DNA of 64,000 bases from Dactylis glomerata. Lineage: Eukaryota; Streptophyta; Magnoliopsida; Poales; Poaceae. Numbering within the stretch: the stretch's first letter is position 1; the number at the start of each line of letters is the position of its first letter. Below the pieces are notes generated by a model. That model had not been told where the DNA came from. It worked only from the letters and a program-made list of their open reading frames with translations, and did not search any database. The translations under genes and the position numbers were made by a program. The DNA is taken from NCBI GenBank assembly GCA_007115705.1, contig QXEO01000553.1, positions 10,624,910 through 10,688,909 on the forward strand. Direction: 5' to 3'. Shown one piece after another: positions 59,127-64,000 of the stretch.

Positions 59127-60124
59127 GTACGACGGGTCGCAAGAACCACATTCATGGTTGTCGGATAATTTGCAAGCAGTGAAGATACTTGGGGGCTCGA
59201 AGGAAACATCAATGCAAAGCCTACAATTACACCTCACCGGGGCAACGTAGTCATGGTTAAGTAAACTCGGTTAAGGGAACAATCAAAAGCTGGGATGAGC
59301 TTGCCAAGCAATTCATAAGCAATTTCAAGTCAACCTACAAAAGGCCAGCATCAACCGAAGAAGTGAAAGCTTGCACCAAGAAACCAGGAGAGTCACTCTG
59401 CTCATATATACAGCGCTGGAGTATAATCAAAAATTTAGCCGAAGACGTCTCTGACGAGAGAGCAATCGATGCTTTTACAGTCGGGCTCTCTCGAGCAGAT
59501 TTCATCGAGGACATGGACCGGATAAAACCAAAAATAGTAGCAGAACTCATGGACATGGCAAATAGATTCGCAGATGGAGAGGACGTCTATCACAACAAAA
59601 GAACAAGATCGCTCGAAGACAACAGGTCGCACCGATACAGGTTCCAGAGACGAAGATCTCGAAACTACGACAACTATAGCTCTCACAGCCAGGTAGCCGC
59701 AGGGTACAAGGACAACATTAATCAAGGAGATGATCGCCAGAACAGCAGGTACCGCAACGACAACAGAGATGATTCAGGTAACAACGGGCAGTTCAGGCAA
59801 AGAACCTCAAGAGATTTAAACCAATCACCCGAAGATATGCTCAACGAACCATGCCATATGCATTACACTTACATCGACGGAAAGAGAATCTCAAACCATG
59901 CAATGAAGGATTGCCGCACTTTCATAAAACTGCAGGAGGCAGCAGGGCCAAAGCAAGTAGAAGCAAGGAACCAAGGTTACGGAGGAACCCCTGGATCAGC
60001 TGCAAATAACGCGCCACTGCCAAATTAACCATTAGTAAATGAAGCCGCGTAGTGGCAATGACAGCAAAACTAGGGCATTCAGAACGATGGAGGATATATC
60101 CCATCAAAAGGGCACATCGCAGCA

Positions 60125-60733
60125 ATGATACAACCTGTGCCTAAATCCAACAAAGAGCAGAAAAACATATCTCGACAAGTCAACTTGGCAATAACCTCGC
60201 CTCTAGCATATACAGAATACCTACACTCGTCCATGCAGCCAATAGAATTCAATAGAGAAGACCACCCGATAACAGTGCCACGGCCAGGAAACATGCCTTT
60301 TGTACTCCAAGCTCAGATCGGAGGATACCACATTGACAGAGTATTCATGGATGTAGGAAGCAGGATAAATCTAATCTACGCGAAAACCCTTCGGGCGATG
60401 CATATTTCACTAGAATTTCTCAAGCCAATAGATTGGCGGAATCATCCCTGGAAGTGCAAATTACCCACTGGGTTGAATCGCACTCGATGTTTGCTTTGAC
60501 AACCATCAGAATTATAGGCGAGAAAAATTAGAATTCGAAGTCATGGACTGGCCATCTCAATACCATGCGATCGTCGAGTGACCCGCGTTTTCGCGCTTCA
60601 TGGTAGTACCTCACTGCACATACCTGGTACTCAAGATGCCAGGATCCAATGGAATTATCATAGTCAAAGGAAGTTTTGAGCTATCTGATATATGCGATAA
60701 AGAATTTCATAAGATGGCACAGAATTTGGCATG
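60125..60733 (+). pseudogene. Aspartic protease remnant of K1
   Basis: ATG 60125 begins MIQPVPKSNKEQKNISRQVN and reaches FMDVGSRINLIYAKTLRAMH, the active-site region. A frameshift after LKPID near 60430, and later stops, break it; matching fragments continue (FEVMDWPSQYHAI, FELSDICDKEFHKMAQN) to about 60733. It corresponds to the K2 protease at 38909-39691. Confidence 0.8.
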
Positions 60734-61031
60734 ACAATGGAATATGGAGGAGCAAAGGAAGGAGCAGAGCGCATCATATCATCCACTCAAATTCGATCGG
60801 CGCCAGAAAAAGCTATAGACAACATACCCAAAGCAAAGAAACTTTGGGTCCATACCAAGGAACCGAACAATCCTACACCAAACGAGTCAGAGACTCCTAC
60901 CACTTAGGCGACATTTTTTTGTTAAAAGGCATTTTAGCCAATAAATTACGAGTTAGTTAAAATAAGGCTACTCAGCCACAAGTTATAGGGTTAAGGCCTT
61001 CGGAACCCAGAACACAGGTTCATTGGGCCAA

Positions 61032-61062
61032 CCCCCCCCCCCCCCCCCCCACACACACACAC
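61032..61062 (+). repeat. Microsatellite C19-(AC)6
   Basis: A run of 19 C at 61032-61050 is followed by six AC units. It lies in the short K1 region between protease and the LTR at 61216. Confidence 0.95.
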
Positions 61063-61215
61063 ATGTATCTTTATATTCCGCATATAAATAAAAGATAAGT
61101 TCTTCATAGTTTGTATCCAAAAATTTCATATCTATGCTCGGGGGCTCCGGCCCAAACATATGGAGATAAAAACATGACAAATTGCGGCAAACGAACAAAA
61201 TTGCGATAAATGCAC

Positions 61216-61968
61216 TGACAAGGGTATAGCTACCAACGCCCGTTATCTTAGTACCCCTGGGGGCCATTCAGGTAATAGTCCAATGGGAATTAGGCCCAAG
61301 CATAACTATAGTCAAATACGAGATTGTATCATATACGACATTGTAATTTGTATCGAACCCGACCGCATCCTCGAGACCTGGCCACCTATATATAGGGGCC
61401 AGGAGAGGCCGGCCAGGGACAAATTGAGATTGAGCCAATTATCTACTAGCTTATTCTCAGCACACATCAAAGTTTCGCCTTGTTTGTCTGAATCTTTACC
61501 TTTGAGTTCATCTGACGCCCTCTTCCCCCGATCCTAAGTCCTTCATCTAGGACATTTGCCGAGCTAACCCTCGTCAATTGGCACCGACCGTGGGGAGCTT
61601 GGGCGTTTGAATCATGAATTCTATGACTTTTTCACTTTCATCCAACAGCAATTCAAAGATCGACGGAAACCCGATCACCTTTGGAGCGGTAGATTTTCAA
61701 CCTCATCCACCAACCCTAGCTCTAGTCTTTGCATGCTTGGATCAGGAGATGGATCTGACGATCGGAAGCCTTAACTTTCGCATCGGATCTCTAGGCACAA
61801 CTCGTCTTTCAGATCTGATAAATTCGGGTCCGTCGGCAAGAAAAATCGCGTCTACGGCAAGAGCAGAATAATCAGTTGGCTCCTCTAGCGAGGTAAACTC
61901 ACCGGTCAGCTTCAAGCCGATGGAAAAAATAGAAGACACAGTTGAAGAACTCGACGAAATTATGGAAA
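61216..61968 (+). mobile_element. K3: K-family LTR, primer site and truncated gag
   Basis: The LTR is 61216-61576 (361 bp, TGACAAGGGTATAGCT to ACCCTCGTCA). The primer site TGGCACCGACCGTGGGGA (61579-61596) follows, then Gag from ATG 61614 (MNSMTFSLSSNSNSKIDGNP) with a TAA at 61869 and an abrupt end near 61968. Because K1 ends just before this LTR, it could serve as the 3' LTR of K1 and the 5' LTR of K3 at once. No TSD matching the K1 left flank (GGCAG) is found after it. Confidence 0.8.
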
Positions 61969-62148
61969 TGTTGACAACCGTTTTTGGCTTACAAAGAAGA
62001 TACCTTAAGATGGCCTCAAATGAAAAAGTTGTAAACACGAAAGTTGTGCGTCTCGTCGAAACAAACAACTTTGCTTTTTGGATCATTGCGATCCGAAGTA
62101 ATATGCAACCTCCAGGTCAAACGCACTCAATCAGACATATATACTAGG
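61969..62148. other. Unassigned junction sequence
   Basis: After the K3 break there are about 180 bp with the words ATGGCCTCAAATGAAAAAGTTG and AACACGAAAGTTGT, which I recall from transposon-derived wheat repeats but cannot assign. No gene is seen. Confidence 0.4.
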
Positions 62149-62464
62149 GATTTCTATTTTCGTGCCCTCAGGTCGTTAGTTGTACTCAGTTTTCCCCAGC
62201 CGCTTAGTTTTTCCTCAGTTTTCCCCTCGCTCTAGTTTGAAACCCATCGCGGACGCTGAGACGGGAGGGTTGCGGTCTGGTCAGAGGCCTTGACCGTTAT
62301 CGGTGACGGCTAGGGAGCCGCGGTGGTTGTGGATTGACCGATGCTTTTGAATGGTGCTGACGGGTAGGGTCAGGAGACACGTCGGAGCAGCCATCCATCT
62401 ATCGCTGACGTGTGGGCTGTTTTATTTCCTGATTGTATACGCGGTGCTGCCAATGACAAATGGG

Positions 62465-62740
62465 GCCGCTCTATAGGGCTGCCGCAGCCAATGACCAGTG
62501 GGGTCGTGTATTTTTCAGGAAAAGACATATATTGCCGCTCTGTGGGGCTGCCGGAGCCAATGACCAGTGGGGTCGTCTATTTATTTAGAGAAAATCATAT
62601 ATTGCCGCTCTGTGGGGCCTCCGCAGCCAATGACCGCTGGGGTCGTCTATTTATTTAGAGAAAATCATATAGAGCCGCTCTGTGGGGCCGCCTCAGCCAA
62701 TGACCGCTGGGGTCGCCCTTAGTGAAAAGGCATATATCCC
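62465..62740 (+). repeat. Four-copy 70-bp tandem repeat
   Basis: Units start at 62465, 62534, 62604 and 62674 with GCCGCTCTGTGGGGC; each contains GCAGCCAATGACC, TGGGGTCG and, in the middle units, TATTTATTTAGAGAAAATCA. Copies 2 and 3 are the most alike. The array ends near 62740, about 475 bp before the start codon of the small gene. Confidence 0.9.
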
Positions 62741-63063
62741 TGCTTTTAGTTAGAGAGAAGCAACAAGTTCGCTAATTAATTTTTCTTAAGCTAGACCCAG
62801 CAGGTGACTATTTTCGCAGCTTAATCTAAAGTGAATCTTGTGCTAAACATGGCTGGAACCTAGTGTTGTGCATCTCATTAGTCATCGGAGAACCGCTGGC
62901 AGCTCGTCCCCCACCCTCGGACGGAGCAGCCATCGCCAGCGCCTCGTCGCGCCGCCGGCTCTGTTCCCCGGCGGCGTCGGACGGACTGCGGCGCTGCACG
63001 TCAACCACGGCTCCAGCACTTGTTTCGTCCGCACGCATTGTACCCACCGCAGGAAAGTCCGCT

Positions 63064-63135
63064 GCAAGCAGATCCGCCGCCCACGACGACCGGGATTTGC
63101 TAGGCCGCAAGCAGATCCGCCGCCCACGACGACCT
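63064..63135 (+). repeat. 28-bp direct duplication in the 5' leader of the small gene
   Basis: GCAAGCAGATCCGCCGCCCA continues identically for eight more bases at 63064-63091 and 63108-63135, a 44-bp step. It is a recent tandem duplication in the GC-rich leader (62880-63180), whose open frames on both strands show no known domain. Confidence 0.8.
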
Positions 63136-63214
63136 CCGCTTCCGCCTCCCCCGGCCCCTAATCGATTCGGTTCCCGTAATTTATTTGGAGTTTGCAGGTG
63201 CGAAATAGTCCTCA

Positions 63215-63750
63215 ATGTCTGGTCGTAGCGGGTACACCGGCGAGGGTGGGGATTCGATCATGTCGTGGCCACGTTCTACTTCTCCTACCTCGTCGGAAGT
63301 GCAGGTATCTAGCTTCTGCTCTCTGTACTACCGTTGAATTTGAAGTGCCGCCATGGCCTGTTGGACTGATTTTAGTTGTTCTTTTTTCCATTATTGTTAC
63401 AGTTCGCCAGGCAAGCCGATGATCCATGGTACATTGCATACCAAGATGAATCAACCCAGTGGTGTAGCCAGAGGATGGATTTGGAGGAGAAGGTGGCCAA
63501 TTTAGATGATGAATTGGCCCGTAAAAACCTGATGATATTCGAGCTGAAGCGTACTGTGGAGGAAGAAAAGAAGAATTCAGAGCTTATTCGCAAGGAGAAG
63601 TTGATACTTGAGACAGATCTTGCCGTATTTGATCAAGTGGTAGAAAATCTAGAACATGAACTTCAAGTGATGGGAGAGGCGAAAAGTAGATTCATCTGGG
63701 CAGTTTTATTAGGTGTCATCCCTGTCCTAGCAGTTATGTGGTTGTGGTAG
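63215..63750 (+). CDS. Small coiled-coil protein with C-terminal membrane anchor (two exons)
   Basis: Exon 1 is 63215-63304 (30 codons, MSGRSGYTGEGGDSIMSWPR) with donor GTATCT; exon 2 is 63403-63750 after TTACAG. The joined product has 145 residues: a Ser/Gly-rich start, a probable coiled coil at about residues 54-120 (MDLEEKVANLDDELARKNLM onward) and a hydrophobic tail at about 127-145 (FIWAVLLGVIPVLAVMWLW), as in tail-anchored proteins. The layout resembles many uncharacterised wheat proteins that have a GRF zinc finger before the coiled coil; the zinc finger is missing here. An in-frame ATG at 63260 could also start it. Function is unknown. Confidence 0.65.
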
Positions 63751-64000
63751 ATGATTTAGATAGTATAGAATTGTTATTCAGTAGATGGCTCTATCCACTG
63801 TATTTTGGTGTGGCTCTAACCACTGTATTTTGTCGTACAATTTCCTAGTTGTGCTAAGTAATGCGCGCGATAATTTTCATGCATGAACTCTTATAAAAGT
63901 GAATGGATCCCAAAAGTGAAAGCATGTACCAGCCTCTCGGATCAAATACATATCAATCTTCCCAATCAAGTTGGGATAGAATTCAAATCATACATTCGGA
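63751..64000. other. 3' flank of the small gene
   Basis: The word GGCTCTA(T/A)CCACTGTATTTTG occurs twice in tandem (63787-63807 and 63811-63831). The rest to the window end holds no recognisable feature. Confidence 0.5.

Larger units (their letters stand above)
14204..60028 (+). pseudogene. K1 Gag, in four pieces
   Basis: ATG 14204 starts a Gag with an acidic N-terminal region (14204-14392 and 20492-21127), an Arg/Ser-rich region (near 50230-50640) and the capsid-type domain beginning QQKYDGSQEPHSWLS across the copia insertion. The capsid part (59132-59600) includes the YIQRWSIIKNLAEDVSDERA block. Breaks include a stop after LTGAT near 59250, a frameshift soon after, and at least one frameshift between 50016 and 50235. 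The Arg-rich tail lacks a clear CCHC knuckle. K2 has the same protein on the minus strand, which confirms the order. Confidence 0.85.
13788..61215 (+). mobile_element. K1: gag-protease gypsy element, host of the nest
   Basis: K1 starts with the LTR 13788-14166 and a primer site, and its gag and protease continue through four separated segments (14167-14392, 20492-21127, 50016-50699, 59132-60733). The gaps are elements A, W and the BARE/Angela-like copia. Joining across A and across the copia restores the gag reading frame exactly. After protease, only about 480 bp separate it from the next LTR at 61216, with no RT, RNase H or integrase. Its right limit is uncertain because that LTR is followed by a primer site and a new gag. 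Confidence 0.85.
62149..64000 (+). mobile_element. Possible Mutator-like element carrying a gene (right end not seen)
   Basis: The sequence starting GGGATTTCTATTTTCGTGCC, followed by repeated CTCAGTTTTCCCC words (62189 and 62214), resembles the terminal repeat of Triticeae Mutator-like elements that carry small cellular-type genes. The tandem repeat and the tail-anchored gene follow. The matching inverted repeat is not found before the window ends, so the call rests on one end and memory. Confidence 0.35.

Noticed and set aside
1..64000. tRNA, rRNA or other structured RNA genes
   Set aside because: Only primer-site complements of tRNA 3' ends were found; no cloverleaf-length match or rRNA segment was recognised by eye.

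Overview
This is plant nuclear DNA, almost certainly from a Triticeae grass (wheat, Aegilops or barley group). There are short stretches of intron-bearing, GC-rich host genes, and most of the rest is nested LTR retrotransposons with tRNA-Asp, tRNA-Lys and initiator tRNA-Met primer sites, including a BARE/Angela-like copia LTR, Athila-lineage gypsy elements, a Stowaway MITE remnant and a PIF/Harbinger element. Family names are from memory; no database was searched.

Layout. 1-515 is the 3' end and LTR of a gypsy element of a family I call K. 601-1560 resembles the 3' UTR of a LINE on the minus strand. 1772-3181 is an intact, intronless cis-zeatin O-glucosyltransferase-type UDP-glycosyltransferase. 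4387-9977 is a nine-exon chloroplast-type RNA pseudouridine synthase whose exons join to an open 484-codon frame; intron 8 holds a 2.1-kb gag-only LTR retrotransposon (TR-GAG) with a perfect target-site duplication (TSD). 10636-12784 is a complete PIF/Harbinger transposon with a broken transposase. 12866-13787 is the 5' end of an old gypsy element.

13788-61576 is one large nest. K1 (5' LTR 13788-14166) was hit in its gag by three elements: A (14393-20486), W (21128-50010) and a BARE/Angela-like copia (50700-59126). W was hit by K2 (25343-46867, minus). K2 was hit by F (26752-34550, Athila-like) and B (40838-45244). Six of these seven have TG...CA ends and a perfect 5-bp TSD, and removing A or the copia rejoins the K1 gag frame exactly. 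A third K fragment (61216-61968) follows.

The nest contains no intact reverse transcriptase or integrase. K1, K2 and F keep gag and protease but jump past pol, W keeps only an acidic ORF, and the copia has a decayed, partly rearranged pol although its LTRs are nearly identical. These elements therefore probably moved with proteins supplied in trans. K2 also carries two genes transcribed against it; the first is a six-exon, 760-codon gene with its own TATA box and a putative gypsy-type transposon domain, with one internal stop.

A and B appear to be two members of a family of non-coding 4-6 kb elements with ends TGTAACAWCCCAG...GGTCRYCACA, a subterminal hairpin near the 3' end and 5-bp TSDs. 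I could not place this family and regard it as the best candidate for something poorly described.

The right edge (62149-64000) has a Mutator-like end, a four-copy 70-bp tandem repeat, and a two-exon gene for a 145-residue tail-anchored coiled-coil protein.
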